Source of the DNA: UBA10427 sp003500135
Lineage (GTDB): Bacteria > Bacteroidota > Bacteroidia > Cytophagales > Cyclobacteriaceae
NCBI GenBank assembly: GCA_963966275.1
Contig: CAWZYQ010000020.1
Span: 1 to 37,152, forward strand
Length of the DNA: 37,152 nucleotides
Reading direction: 5' to 3'
The notes beneath the pieces were generated by a model. It did not search any database, was not told where the DNA came from, and saw only the letters and a program-made list of their open reading frames with translations. Both the position numbers and the translations under genes were made by a program. How positions within the stretch are numbered: position 1 is the stretch's first letter; each line of letters opens with the position of its first letter. Below, one piece after another: positions 16,759 through 25,478 of the stretch.

Positions 16759-17040
16759 ATGGCATACAGAGAGAAAGCAAAAAACCTGTTCGACAAGCTG
16801 GCAGACAAACTGGACGAGCTGATGGATAAATCTGATATCGATAAAGAGGAAATCAAGCATGAGATAAGGAAAAGGCTTGATGAACTCAAACGCAATCGCG
16901 ACTACGTAGATGAGGAGTTCAGTCGATTTCGTGAAGAACACAAAGATAAATTCGAACAACTGGAAAAGTTTGTGAGCAACTCCTCAAAAGAGCTACGTGA
17001 TGCTTTTGAAGATTTATTTAAGCGAAAAAGCGGGAAATGA
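16759..17040 (+). CDS. Small charged coiled-coil protein
   Basis: The protein has 93 residues, is almost wholly helical and highly charged, with leucines and other hydrophobics in a heptad-like pattern. There is no signal peptide and no membrane segment, so it should be cytoplasmic. Its stop overlaps the start of the ABC-F gene by 4 bases (ATGA), so the two are translated together. The partner may therefore matter to ribosome-linked ATPase function, but that is inference only. I do not recognise a family. Confidence 0.8.
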   Translation: MAYREKAKNLFDKLADKLDELMDKSDIDKEEIKHEIRKRLDELKRNRDYVDEEFSRFREEHKDKFEQLEKFVSNSSKELRDAFEDLFKRKSGK

Positions 17041-18896
17041 ATTATTTATCAGTAGAACAGCTATCGAAGAGCTACGATAGCCGCCAGCTTTTTTCAGGGG
17101 CCACTTTTGGTATCAACCAGGGGCAAAAAGTGGCCCTGGTGGGCCGCAACGGATCGGGGAAAAGTACACTTATGCGAATTATAGCAGGGCAGGAAGCCCC
17201 CGATACGGGTCAGGTGGTTTTTAGAAAAGGCATTAAAGTCGGTTTTTTATCACAAAATCCATTATGGCCGGGTGCGCTTACCATTCAACAAGCCATTTTC
17301 CATGCCGATAACGATATTGCCAACCTTGTGTTGCGGTACGAAAAAGCATTAATGCAACAAAGTGATGACCTGACTGCGCTGATGGAAGAAATGGAAACTT
17401 CAGGCGCCTGGGACTATGAAGTACAAATGAAAGAAGTGCTTGGCAAATTGGGCATCAACCAGCTTGATCAGAGGGTTCATGAACTTTCAGGGGGTCAGCG
17501 AAAGCGCCTGGCATTAGCCGAAGTATTACTGGAAAAACCGGACTTTCTCATATTGGACGAACCGACCAACCATCTCGATCTCGACGTAATAGAATGGCTG
17601 CAGCAATATTTATCAACGGCCAACCAATCACTATTGCTGGTCACACACGATCGCTATTTTTTGGAAGATGTGACCAACGAAATTGTAGAAATTGACAAAG
17701 GTAAGCTTTATACCTACCAAGGCAACTATTCGTACTATCTGGAAAAAAAGACGGAAAGGCAACAGCAGGAAGCGGCGGGGATTGATAAGGCCAAAAACCT
17801 GATGCGCAAAGAGCTGGATTGGATCAGGCGGCAGCCCAAGGCGAGAGGTACAAAAGCGAAATACAGACTCGATGCTTTTGAAGAGCTTAAGGAAAAAGCC
17901 AGTCAATCCACGGAGGTCTCGTCTTTGCAGTTTCAAATCCAGGCCAAACGGCTGGGCAAGAAGGTTATGGAGGTGCATGACATAGGCAAAGCCTGGGATA
18001 ATGAGGTTTTATTTGAGCATTTCAATTATATTTTTCAGCGAAAAGATCGCGTAGGGGTCATTGGTAAAAATGGCAGCGGTAAAACCAGTTTTCTCAATAT
18101 TATCACAGGTCGCGATGAGGATTTTAAAGGTGAAATAGAATTGGGCGACACGGTAGAGTTTGGCTACTTCACGCAGGAAAAGCCGCCCTTTTCTGATGAC
18201 CAAAGGGTGATCGATGTAGTAAAAGAAGTGGCAGAGGTGATCACGCTTAAAGACGGAGGGGTCGTCACTGCTTCTCAGTTTCTCCAGCAGTTTTTGTTCA
18301 CTCCTGAAATGCAGTACACCTACGTAGGCAAGCTGAGTGGTGGAGAAAAGAAGCGACTTCAACTGCTACGAGTGCTGATCAGGAATCCGAATTTTCTCAT
18401 TTTGGATGAACCGACCAATGACCTGGACCTCACGACGCTTACCGTGTTGGAGGAGTATCTTTATTATTTTGAAGGAGTATTGATCGTGGTCTCACATGAT
18501 CGATTTTTTATGGACCGTTTGGTAAAACATTGTTTTGTGCTGGGTCAAAAGCAAATACGGGATTATCCGGGGAACTATTCGCAGTATCGTGCCGCAAGAG
18601 AGTTGGAGCTCGAAAACACACAACAAGAGAAAAAAGGGAAAAAGGCAGAAAAGGTAAAGCAGCCTCAAAGAGATAAACCTAAAACCAGGCTTTCCTACAA
18701 AGAAAAAAAGGAGTTTGAAGAACTGGAAAAAGAAATTGAAGCCCTTGAAGCCGAAAAGGCCGGGCTGGTGTCAAAAATGAATGATGCCGACGTCGACCAT
18801 GCTCAATTGATGGACTGGTCGCAACGCGTTGAATCGATAAATGCCGAACTGGAAACCAAGTCAGACAGGTGGCTTGAGCTTTCAGAATTTGTTTGA
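17037..18896 (+). CDS. ABC-F family ATPase, Uup-like
   Basis: The protein has 619 residues with two ATP-binding domains and no membrane segment, as expected for ABC-F proteins that act on ribosomes. Walker A motifs are GRNGSGKST (36-44) and GKNGSGKTS (343-351). The signatures are LSGGQRKRLALAE (from 150) and LSGGEKKRLQLLR (from 433). Both Walker B sites keep the catalytic Glu (LILDEPTNHLD, LILDEPTNDLD). The inter-domain linker is helical and basic (RRQPKARGTKAKYR). Residues about 525-619 form a Lys/Glu-rich tail with a coiled coil, the feature of the Uup group. It is cotranslated with the small coiled-coil gene and converges on the nucleoside phosphorylase with a 5-base gap. Confidence 0.93.
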   Translation: MNYLSVEQLSKSYDSRQLFSGATFGINQGQKVALVGRNGSGKSTLMRIIAGQEAPDTGQVVFRKGIKVGFLSQNPLWPGALTIQQAIFHADNDIANLVLRYEKALMQQSDDLTALMEEMETSGAWDYEVQMKEVLGKLGINQLDQRVHELSGGQRKRLALAEVLLEKPDFLILDEPTNHLDLDVIEWLQQYLSTANQSLLLVTHDRYFLEDVTNEIVEIDKGKLYTYQGNYSYYLEKKTERQQQEAAGIDKAKNLMRKELDWIRRQPKARGTKAKYRLDAFEELKEKASQSTEVSSLQFQIQAKRLGKKVMEVHDIGKAWDNEVLFEHFNYIFQRKDRVGVIGKNGSGKTSFLNIITGRDEDFKGEIELGDTVEFGYFTQEKPPFSDDQRVIDVVKEVAEVITLKDGGVVTASQFLQQFLFTPEMQYTYVGKLSGGEKKRLQLLRVLIRNPNFLILDEPTNDLDLTTLTVLEEYLYYFEGVLIVVSHDRFFMDRLVKHCFVLGQKQIRDYPGNYSQYRAARELELENTQQEKKGKKAEKVKQPQRDKPKTRLSYKEKKEFEELEKEIEALEAEKAGLVSKMNDADVDHAQLMDWSQRVESINAELETKSDRWLELSEFV

Positions 18897-18901
18897 AGGG
18901 A

Positions 18902-19771
18902 CTATTCCGTTTCGGTAAGCTTTTTTAAGGTATTCAAAATCAGTTCATCGATCACTTTATTCGGGTCTTTGGCAAACGTTTTTTTCATCCGGTTGGCGAT
19001 TATGGCATTCAAACTGATCGCTTCGTGACCCAGTAATCTGCTCATGGCATAAATAGCAGCTGTTTCCATTTCAAAATTGGTAAACCAAAAGTTGGAAGCA
19101 TGCAGGTAAATTAATTCATCAAGAAAATTGGCATATTTAGTGGGCACTCTTATACTTCTTCCCTGCGGGGCATAAAACCCCGGGGTAGTAATGGTAACTC
19201 CCCGCTGCAGGTTTTCTTCAAAAAGCCGGTTCAGATTATCGGAGCACTTGACGCAATACGATTCAAATGGAAACCGGAATTTCTGGTGTAGTATTTGGTT
19301 AATAGCATTTTCTTCTTCAGTCTGTTTTAAATCATAAAACGACATTAAGTTGCCTAATCCAACGGCGTATTCCGATATCAGATGTGTGCCTACATCAATA
19401 TTTTCATGGATTGCGCCTGAGGCGCCAATTCGAATGAATTGTACTGAGGTGGGTTTATTTTTCGGTTTGCGTTTTTTAAGATCAATATTGAACAGCGCAT
19501 CAATTTCGATCATGGCTATTTCAATATTGTCCATTCCCATGCCCGTGCTCAAAACCGTAAGTCTTTTTTTACCAATGTAGCCGGTGTGCGTAATGAACTC
19601 ACGCTGGTTCATTTCAAACTCAACTTTTTCAAAATGCCGGCTTACTTTGTGTACATGACCGGGATCGCCTACGAGTAATATAGTGTCGGCAACGTTTTCT
19701 GGTTTGAGGTTGAGATGGTACACACTTCCATCCTTATTCAGGATCAGGTCTGTTTCTGAAAAATGTTGCAT
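18902..19771 (-). CDS. Nucleoside phosphorylase (uridine/purine phosphorylase superfamily)
   Basis: The protein has 289 residues of the PNP/UDP phosphorylase fold, which splits nucleosides with phosphate to base and ribose-1-phosphate. LLVGDPGHVHKV (about 32-43) is the phosphate-binding start, STGMGMDNIEIAM (about 75-87) is typical, IRIGASGAI (about 113-121) is the family's glycine loop, and NFEMETAAIYAMSRLLGH (about 231-248) is the ribose-binding signature. This looks closest to uridine phosphorylase, but base specificity cannot be read with confidence. It is the last gene of a minus-strand operon after trhO. Confidence 0.88.
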   Translation of the reverse strand: MQHFSETDLILNKDGSVYHLNLKPENVADTILLVGDPGHVHKVSRHFEKVEFEMNQREFITHTGYIGKKRLTVLSTGMGMDNIEIAMIEIDALFNIDLKKRKPKNKPTSVQFIRIGASGAIHENIDVGTHLISEYAVGLGNLMSFYDLKQTEEENAINQILHQKFRFPFESYCVKCSDNLNRLFEENLQRGVTITTPGFYAPQGRSIRVPTKYANFLDELIYLHASNFWFTNFEMETAAIYAMSRLLGHEAISLNAIIANRMKKTFAKDPNKVIDELILNTLKKLTETE

Positions 19772-19804
19772 GGGTTTCCGGGGTTCAAAAATGGGCTTTA
19801 ATGA

Positions 19805-20749
19805 TTATCTGTAAAGTCCTCTGTAAGGGTTATATCCATTCTGTTCAGTTGCGTAATATCCTGTTCCATCGTATTCCCTTTTCTCCGGATGAGCCATACA
19901 TTCCGGCGAGCAGGCTCCTTCCAGCTCATCCAGACAATCATGGCATATGGTTGTGTGGCGATTGCACTCCGGATTGGCGCAATTGACCATATGATCAGTG
20001 TTAGCGCCGCATACAAAACATGTTGATACCACGCTTGGATTCACATGGTTTACATCAGTAGCTACACGATTGTCAAACACATAACATTTGCCTTCAAAGT
20101 CTTCGCCTTCGGCTTCCAGCCCGTATTTGATAATGCCGCCATGAAGCTGATAAACATTATCGAAGCCTTGTTCAAGTAAATATGCGCTGGCTTTCTCACA
20201 TTTGATGCCGCCCGTGCAATAGGTAACTATTTTCTTTCCTTTATATTGTTCCAGCTCCTTTACTTTTTCAGGAAATTCCCTAAAATGGTTGATGTCGAAA
20301 GTAATGGCATTTTTGAATTTGCCAAGTTTATGCTCATAATTCGACCGGACATCGACAATCACCACATCTTCACTGTTTTTGATCTTCCTGAATTCTTCCG
20401 GTTCTATGTATTGACCGGTCTTGACCATCGGGTTGATGTGCTTCAGCCCCGAGTTGACAATTTCATCTTTAACGCGGACATTTAACTTTTGAAAGGCATG
20501 CTCATCGTGTGGTTCTACCTTAAATTCCGTATGACTGAACCGAGGATCCGACTTAACATGCTTCATATACTTTTCACAGTCTTCCTTCAAACCGGAAACT
20601 GTACCATTAAGCCCTTCTTCCGCAATAATAATTCGACCCCGAAGATCATTATTCACGCAAAACAAGTGATGTTCAATGCGAAAAGCATCAGGATCTTCAA
20701 TTTTTGAGTAACAATAATATAACAGTATAGAGTATTTTTTTTCTTCCAT
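19805..20749 (-). CDS. trhO: tRNA uridine-34 hydroxylase (rhodanese family)
   Basis: The protein has 314 residues. TrhO makes 5-hydroxyuridine at the wobble base of certain tRNAs using oxygen. The N-terminal domain is acylphosphatase-like (IIAEEGLNGTVSG at about 41-53). The rhodanese domain covers about 120-215, with the active-site loop CTGGIKCE at 178-185; Cys178 is the expected catalytic residue. The C-terminal part has a cysteine cluster (CFVCG, CANPECNRH, CHDC, CSPEC) that could bind a metal, and ends in a Tyr/Gly-rich tail. It starts 4 bases after the acyltransferase gene. Confidence 0.93.
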   Translation of the reverse strand: MEEKKYSILLYYCYSKIEDPDAFRIEHHLFCVNNDLRGRIIIAEEGLNGTVSGLKEDCEKYMKHVKSDPRFSHTEFKVEPHDEHAFQKLNVRVKDEIVNSGLKHINPMVKTGQYIEPEEFRKIKNSEDVVIVDVRSNYEHKLGKFKNAITFDINHFREFPEKVKELEQYKGKKIVTYCTGGIKCEKASAYLLEQGFDNVYQLHGGIIKYGLEAEGEDFEGKCYVFDNRVATDVNHVNPSVVSTCFVCGANTDHMVNCANPECNRHTTICHDCLDELEGACSPECMAHPEKREYDGTGYYATEQNGYNPYRGLYR

Positions 20750-20753
20750 CTCC

Positions 20754-21392
20754 TTAGCGCTTTATTTCCGTTGCCGGATTACCAAACACTGTTTTACCTT
20801 TTTCTACTTTCCCAATTACCACAGAACCAGCTCCAATGCTGGCTCCATCTTCGATTTCTACATTTCCTACCACCACAGCTCCGCTACCGACAAATACTTC
20901 TTTACCAATTTTTGCTTCCGCACCGATAATAGTACCGGCGCCTATTTGTGAAAAATCGCCTATGGAGGCACCGTATTCGATCGTACAGGCAGTATGTAAC
21001 AGACAATGATTGCCAACTTCAGCATTAGCGCCTATATTTACCTGTGCAGCAATCAAGTTTCCATGATGGATAATAGCCGTTGAAGCAATACCGGCATTGG
21101 GATGAATGGCATTTACAGGCATTACTTTTCTCTCCCTTCTGAGCTTTTGAATCAATCCTTTCTTGAGCTTAGTGTCATCACTGGCTACAAAAACGTCACA
21201 CTTCTGACCCAACAAGTCAAAATAAGTGGCCTCATCAGGGCTTCCCAATACCGATATCCCACCTATGGTTTCCCCATGACGCTCCTTTTTATCATCAAGA
21301 AAACCGTAAACCACCACATCGTTTTGGGTAAAAATATCCAGTACTGCTTTCCCCAATCCTGAGGCTCCAATGATCATCACAGGTTTATCCAT
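20754..21392 (-). CDS. NeuD-type sugar O-acyltransferase (hexapeptide repeat)
   Basis: The protein has 212 residues. The N-terminal domain (about 1-85) is a small nucleotide-fold domain starting MIIGASGLGKAVLDIF. The C-terminal domain (about 95-205) has left-handed beta-helix hexapeptide repeats (GNLIAAQVNIGANAEVGNH, GDFSQIGAGTIIGAEAKIG). His109-His110 lies near the start of the helix, as the catalytic His does in this family. Related enzymes acetylate sialic acid or UDP-sugars (PglD/NeuD group), usually inside glycan clusters. Here no such cluster is near; the partner genes are trhO and a phosphorylase. The substrate is unknown. Confidence 0.85.
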   Translation of the reverse strand: MDKPVMIIGASGLGKAVLDIFTQNDVVVYGFLDDKKERHGETIGGISVLGSPDEATYFDLLGQKCDVFVASDDTKLKKGLIQKLRRERKVMPVNAIHPNAGIASTAIIHHGNLIAAQVNIGANAEVGNHCLLHTACTIEYGASIGDFSQIGAGTIIGAEAKIGKEVFVGSGAVVVGNVEIEDGASIGAGSVVIGKVEKGKTVFGNPATEIKR

Positions 21393-21410
21393 GCTTTATT
21401 ACTTAAACCG

Positions 21411-21441
21411 CAAAATTAATGTATTAATGTATCGCGAACAA
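21411..21441 (-). promoter_or_regulatory. Promoter of the acyltransferase-trhO-phosphorylase operon
   Basis: The minus strand has TAATTTTG (21411-21418), a perfect -7 element, with TTG at 21439-21441, 20 bases upstream, as in the Bacteroidota consensus. The ATG at 21392 lies 18 bases after the -7 element. Confidence 0.6.
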
Positions 21442-21504
21442 TAAATTTAGATGAAGTCAGTAAATTTAGTATCGTTTGGCTTTTAAGAGAGGTATAGACA
21501 TAAA

Positions 21505-21530
21505 AAAAGGCGGGTCAAAACCCGCCTTTT
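21505..21530 (-). terminator. Rho-independent terminator of hppA
   Basis: A perfect 11-bp stem (AAAAGGCGGGT with ACCCGCCTTTT) has a four-base loop. On the minus strand it is followed by a T-run, 45 bases after the hppA stop. It separates hppA from the acyltransferase operon. Confidence 0.9.
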
Positions 21531-21575
21531 ATCAATCAACGATCAATTTTATTGGTTCATTTCATCTTTTTTATT

Positions 21576-23912
21576 TTAAGGCGTTTCTGAAACTTCATTA
21601 TCGGTTTGCGCAGTAGCATCACCTGAAGATTTGACTTCGGTTTCTACCTTAGTTACCTCTTCCACTTCTGTCACTACTTTTTCGTCAACTTCGGCAGTCA
21701 TTTTATATTCAATAACTTCCTGGTTTTGTGAAGTTGTATCTGTCAAAGGAATGGCAATTGACGGGGCGATCACCAATGCTACAACCGACATCAATTTCAA
21801 CAAAATGTTCAAAGATGGCCCTGAGGTATCTTTGAATGGATCACCTACCGTATCACCCACTACAGCAGCTTTGTGTGGTTCCGATCCCTTGTAGTACATT
21901 TCGTTGTTGATATCAACACCTTCTTCAAACATCTTCTTGGCATTATCCCATGCACCACCGGCATTCGACTGGAAAATCGCCATTAACACACCGGTAACGG
22001 TTACACCAGCCAATAATCCGCCAAGCATTTCAGGACCACCAACAAAACCGATCAGTACCGGTACTATTACTGCCATCAGACCTGGTGCGATCATTTCTTT
22101 AATTGATGCCTTCGTGGATATCTCAACACATTTATCATATTCGGCAGCGCCATCGGCAGCATTCATAATTTTACGTTCCTCGTCAGTAATTTTTTCCAGA
22201 TCAGCATTGTATTTTTTCATGATTTTCAGTGCATTGGTCAATGCTGGAATGGTGGTGAACTGGCGTCGCACTTCCTGGATCATTTTCATGGCTGCACGCC
22301 CAACTGCATTCATTGCAAATGCCGAGAAAACAAATGGAAGCATACCTCCAATGAACAATCCGGCCATCACGGTTGGTTTTGATATATTAATTGAAGTGAT
22401 GTTGGCCTGCTGCATAAAGGCTGCAAAAAGCGCAAGCGCTGTCAGGGCAGCAGAACCAATGGCAAACCCTTTTCCTATGGCGGCAGTCGTATTACCAACC
22501 GCATCAAGTTTATCAGTGCGTTGCCTTACTTCTTTCGGAAGCTCCGACATTTCTGCGATACCTCCGGCGTTATCTGAAATTGGTCCATATGCATCCACGG
22601 CCAGTTGAATACCGGTGTTTGCCAGCATACCCACGGCAGCAATAGCAATTCCATACAGACCGGCAAAGTAGTAGGAAATAATAATTGCAGATACGATCAA
22701 AAGGATCGGAATAGCGGTAGACATCATTCCCACTCCTAATCCGGCTATAATATTCGTTGCTGAACCGGTAAGTGACTGCCTGGCAATACCTTTTACCGGA
22801 GGGGTGCCTGTTCCGGTGTAATACTCAGTGATCTGTCCAATACCCAAACCGGCAACCAAACCGGCAATAGTGGCATAGAACACACCCATAGAGGTGTAAG
22901 TTGTTTCTCCCATTACCCATTCTGCAGGTAACATTTGCCGAATGATAAAGTAAGAGATTATGACCATAAAAATAGATGAGCCAAACTCTCCAATATTCAG
23001 GGCTTTTTGCGGGTTTCCGCCTTCTTTAACACGAACAAAGAAAGTTCCTATTATTGATACAATTATACCAACTCCTGCTAGTACCAGTGGCAACAGTACA
23101 GCGCCTAATCCATTAAAATTCGAGGCAAATTCAGGCATCACAACAAACGCAGTGCCCAAAACCATGGTACCTATTATTGAACCAACATATGATTCGAAAA
23201 GGTCTGCGCCCATACCGGCCACGTCTCCAACATTGTCACCGACATTATCGGCGATAGTTGCCGGGTTTAAGGGGTGGTCTTCAGGTATTCCCGCTTCAAC
23301 TTTACCTACAAGGTCGGCGCCCACATCGGCAGCTTTTGTATAAATACCTCCGCCAACACGGGCAAATAGTGCTATGGATGAGGCTCCAAGGGAAAAGCCC
23401 GCCAAAACGTTCAGAATTTTAGCAGTTGACCAGTCCGTACCCAATACTTCGCTATATAGCATAAAAAGTGAGCTCAATCCCAGTACACCAAGTCCTACAA
23501 CACCAAGTCCCATTACTGATCCACCGGAAAATGCAACTTCAAGTGCCTTGCCTAAAGAGGTACGTGCCGCATTTGTAGTTCGAACATTGGCCTTGGTTGC
23601 GATCTTCATACCGATAAACCCGGCCAGTCCGGAACACAAAGCCCCAACTACAAAAGAGAGGGCAACGAATGCGTTTGAGTCCGTTTCGCTATTGCCTTTT
23701 ATAGCTAACAAAACAGCTAAGGCAATAACAAATACCGATAGGATTTTGTATTCAGCCTTTAAGAAGGCCATGGCGCCTGTAGAGATGTGCTTGGCTATGG
23801 AAGCCATTTTTTCAGTTCCTACTTCCTGTTTCGAAACCCAGGAAGATTTCCATAAAACAAATAAGAGTGCAAGCACTCCAAAAAAAGGCAAAATATAAAC
23901 TATGCTTTCCAT
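21576..23912 (-). CDS. hppA: Membrane-bound ion-pumping pyrophosphatase, K+-dependent type
   Basis: The protein has 778 residues and about 16 membrane helices. It hydrolyses PPi in the cytoplasm and pumps H+ and/or Na+ across the inner membrane. The signature DVGADLVGKVEAGIPEDHP is intact, as are DNVGDNVGDVAGMGADLFESY and VGDTVGDPFKDTSGPSLN. The stretch GNTTAAIGKG has Ala477 and Gly480 at the positions that are Lys and Thr in K+-independent enzymes, so this one should need K+. Whether it moves Na+ or H+ I cannot decide from sequence alone. The last 50 or so residues form a Val/Glu/Thr-rich acidic tail beyond the usual end. It is a single-gene unit with its own terminator and a likely promoter upstream. 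Confidence 0.95.
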   Translation of the reverse strand: MESIVYILPFFGVLALLFVLWKSSWVSKQEVGTEKMASIAKHISTGAMAFLKAEYKILSVFVIALAVLLAIKGNSETDSNAFVALSFVVGALCSGLAGFIGMKIATKANVRTTNAARTSLGKALEVAFSGGSVMGLGVVGLGVLGLSSLFMLYSEVLGTDWSTAKILNVLAGFSLGASSIALFARVGGGIYTKAADVGADLVGKVEAGIPEDHPLNPATIADNVGDNVGDVAGMGADLFESYVGSIIGTMVLGTAFVVMPEFASNFNGLGAVLLPLVLAGVGIIVSIIGTFFVRVKEGGNPQKALNIGEFGSSIFMVIISYFIIRQMLPAEWVMGETTYTSMGVFYATIAGLVAGLGIGQITEYYTGTGTPPVKGIARQSLTGSATNIIAGLGVGMMSTAIPILLIVSAIIISYYFAGLYGIAIAAVGMLANTGIQLAVDAYGPISDNAGGIAEMSELPKEVRQRTDKLDAVGNTTAAIGKGFAIGSAALTALALFAAFMQQANITSINISKPTVMAGLFIGGMLPFVFSAFAMNAVGRAAMKMIQEVRRQFTTIPALTNALKIMKKYNADLEKITDEERKIMNAADGAAEYDKCVEISTKASIKEMIAPGLMAVIVPVLIGFVGGPEMLGGLLAGVTVTGVLMAIFQSNAGGAWDNAKKMFEEGVDINNEMYYKGSEPHKAAVVGDTVGDPFKDTSGPSLNILLKLMSVVALVIAPSIAIPLTDTTSQNQEVIEYKMTAEVDEKVVTEVEEVTKVETEVKSSGDATAQTDNEVSETP

Positions 23913-23944
23913 AAGTGTTATAGAGTTTTGTATTTAGTTTCTTA

Positions 23945-23972
23945 CAAGAATAAAAATATTAAATGGTTGCAA
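23945..23972 (-). promoter_or_regulatory. Putative hppA promoter
   Basis: The minus strand has TATTCTTG (23945-23952), seven of eight matches to TAnnTTTG, with TTG at 23970-23972, 17 bases upstream. The hppA ATG is 33 bases downstream of the -7 element. Confidence 0.4.
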
Positions 23973-23980
23973 TATTTTAG

Positions 23981-24018
23981 TGTAAAATAAAAATAAGGGA
24001 TTTACGTGGTAATTCCCT
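23981..24018 (-). terminator. Likely terminator of the cation exchanger gene
   Basis: On the minus strand AGGGA-A-TTAC pairs with GTAA-A-TCCCT (23996-24018) with one A:A mismatch and a three-base loop, followed by a T-rich stretch (TATTTTTATTTT). It lies about 100 bases after the exchanger stop and just before the hppA promoter. Confidence 0.55.
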
Positions 24019-24115
24019 GCATTCTTAAGCAATATTAGAAGAATCTGACGAGCTTGCAAAGCAATATCTTCATAAAGGAAGCAACAATTAAACTAAAAAT
24101 ACGTTGTGGTTGACT

Positions 24116-25303
24116 TTAAAAGAGGCTTATATAACTGACCATTTCTCTAAGTACTGCGGAAAACTTTATCACGATTTCATTACCTGAGCCACGACCTAAT
24201 ACATAGAGGGTGAACAACAAATATATTCCGAGAAGCATAAAAGCCTGTGTTTGATTAATGATCTTTCTTGAAATGTAAACGATGAATGCCAGAACGGTAA
24301 AAATGAGTAATAACATTCTCAGTTCGGCGCTCAGATCAATTACTTCCTGGTGCATTTCAATAGGGCCATATACAATCGTATAAATGAAAAGCGGAAAGCC
24401 CAGGGCGAAGCAAATGTCAAAGATATTGCTGCCTAAAGCATTTGATATGGCGTCATCGTAGTTGCCGCGTCGTGCGTCATTCATAGAGAGAATGGTGTCG
24501 GGAACACTTGAGGCCGCTGAGGCAAGTATTACGGCAACAAACATAATGGGTATATTCAGACCATTGAATTTGCCGTATCCAAATATCGAATATTCATCTT
24601 TACCAAGCCATTCGCAGGCTTGAACTAATAGAAAGCATATAAAAGCAATAGTGAAGGTGGAAAATATCAGGAGCGGCCATGCTTTTTTATTGGTCATATC
24701 ACCTTCTCGAATGAAGAGGTATTCCAGGTCTAATGTAAAAAGCGCTTTCCAGAAATCTTTTTTCTGTTCCCTGTGCTCAACTACATCGGATACATTAGGA
24801 ACGTGACGATCTTCTACTTCAACTCGCTTCATTGTACCTAACATATAGAATAGGTAGATGAAGTAGATTACTATCAATATAAAGCCATGCCACCAGTCGA
24901 GAATTTGTCCGCTGATTAACATGATAAATATAAACTCCGCTAAAATCAGGGCAATACCATCTCTTCTTAATACTTTTCTGCTGATTTTTATCTGACTGGC
25001 AACCCCCGTATAAATCACCACCAAAATGGCGAAGGAAGGGATAATCATACTATTAAATATTGCGCTACCCGCAGTGGTGCCTATTCCTCCCGAAAAACCA
25101 TCCACATCTTTTAGGTAAAACAGGAAAAAAAAGGAAGTAAAAACTTCCGGTAATGAGCTTCCTATAGCATTGATAGTAGCGCCCCTTACACCTTCAGACA
25201 AGTTTCTCCCTATGTATTCCGAAGCTAAAGTAAAACCATCACTTGCTCTCCAAATGACAATACAGCATAAGGTTACAATTAAAATTGGAATTATGATGCC
25301 CAT
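24116..25303 (-). CDS. CaCA-superfamily cation exchanger (Na+/Ca2+ exchanger-like)
   Basis: The protein has 395 residues and about ten to eleven membrane helices. Two alpha-repeats identify a cation/Ca2+ exchanger. The first is GATINAIGSSLPEVFTSF, with Glu53, then GSAIFNSMIIPS. The second is ASAASSVPDTILSMNDAR, then ISNALGSNIFD. In the second repeat Asp269 stands where the family normally has the ion-binding Glu (SVPD for S(L/I)PE). A hydrophilic loop of about 40 residues (160-205) separates the halves. The exchanged ions cannot be told. It is a single gene upstream of hppA on the same strand, with its own probable terminator. Confidence 0.85.
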   Translation of the reverse strand: MGIIIPILIVTLCCIVIWRASDGFTLASEYIGRNLSEGVRGATINAIGSSLPEVFTSFFFLFYLKDVDGFSGGIGTTAGSAIFNSMIIPSFAILVVIYTGVASQIKISRKVLRRDGIALILAEFIFIMLISGQILDWWHGFILIVIYFIYLFYMLGTMKRVEVEDRHVPNVSDVVEHREQKKDFWKALFTLDLEYLFIREGDMTNKKAWPLLIFSTFTIAFICFLLVQACEWLGKDEYSIFGYGKFNGLNIPIMFVAVILASAASSVPDTILSMNDARRGNYDDAISNALGSNIFDICFALGFPLFIYTIVYGPIEMHQEVIDLSAELRMLLLIFTVLAFIVYISRKIINQTQAFMLLGIYLLFTLYVLGRGSGNEIVIKFSAVLREMVSYISLF

Positions 25304-25478
25304 CCGATACTACTATAAAAATGTTCCAGCCCTCCTTAAAAATTCTCGAATCCCTAGATTCTCACAATAATACAAAAAAATATTGGCCAGGTTTAATTTA
25401 GGATCAAATTAAGTTTTAAAAAACCGAATTTGTCTGATATAACTCGATTTTAAGTAAAAAAAACCGTAATGACATAAA

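Noticed and set aside
21631..23898. Long plus-strand open frames opposite hppA
   Set aside because: They are antisense to a highly conserved gene, have Ser/Pro-rich composition typical of reverse frames, and no promoter or known motif.
24028..24085. Short plus-strand frame reading EESDELAKQYLHKGSNN before a stop
   Set aside because: It looks protein-like but has an in-frame stop just upstream and no start codon; too short to call even as a gene remnant.
25342..25364. GAATC-CCTA-GATTC inverted repeat with flanking ATTCTC copies
   Set aside because: Very short arms in AT-rich DNA; no link to an insertion sequence or a regulator.
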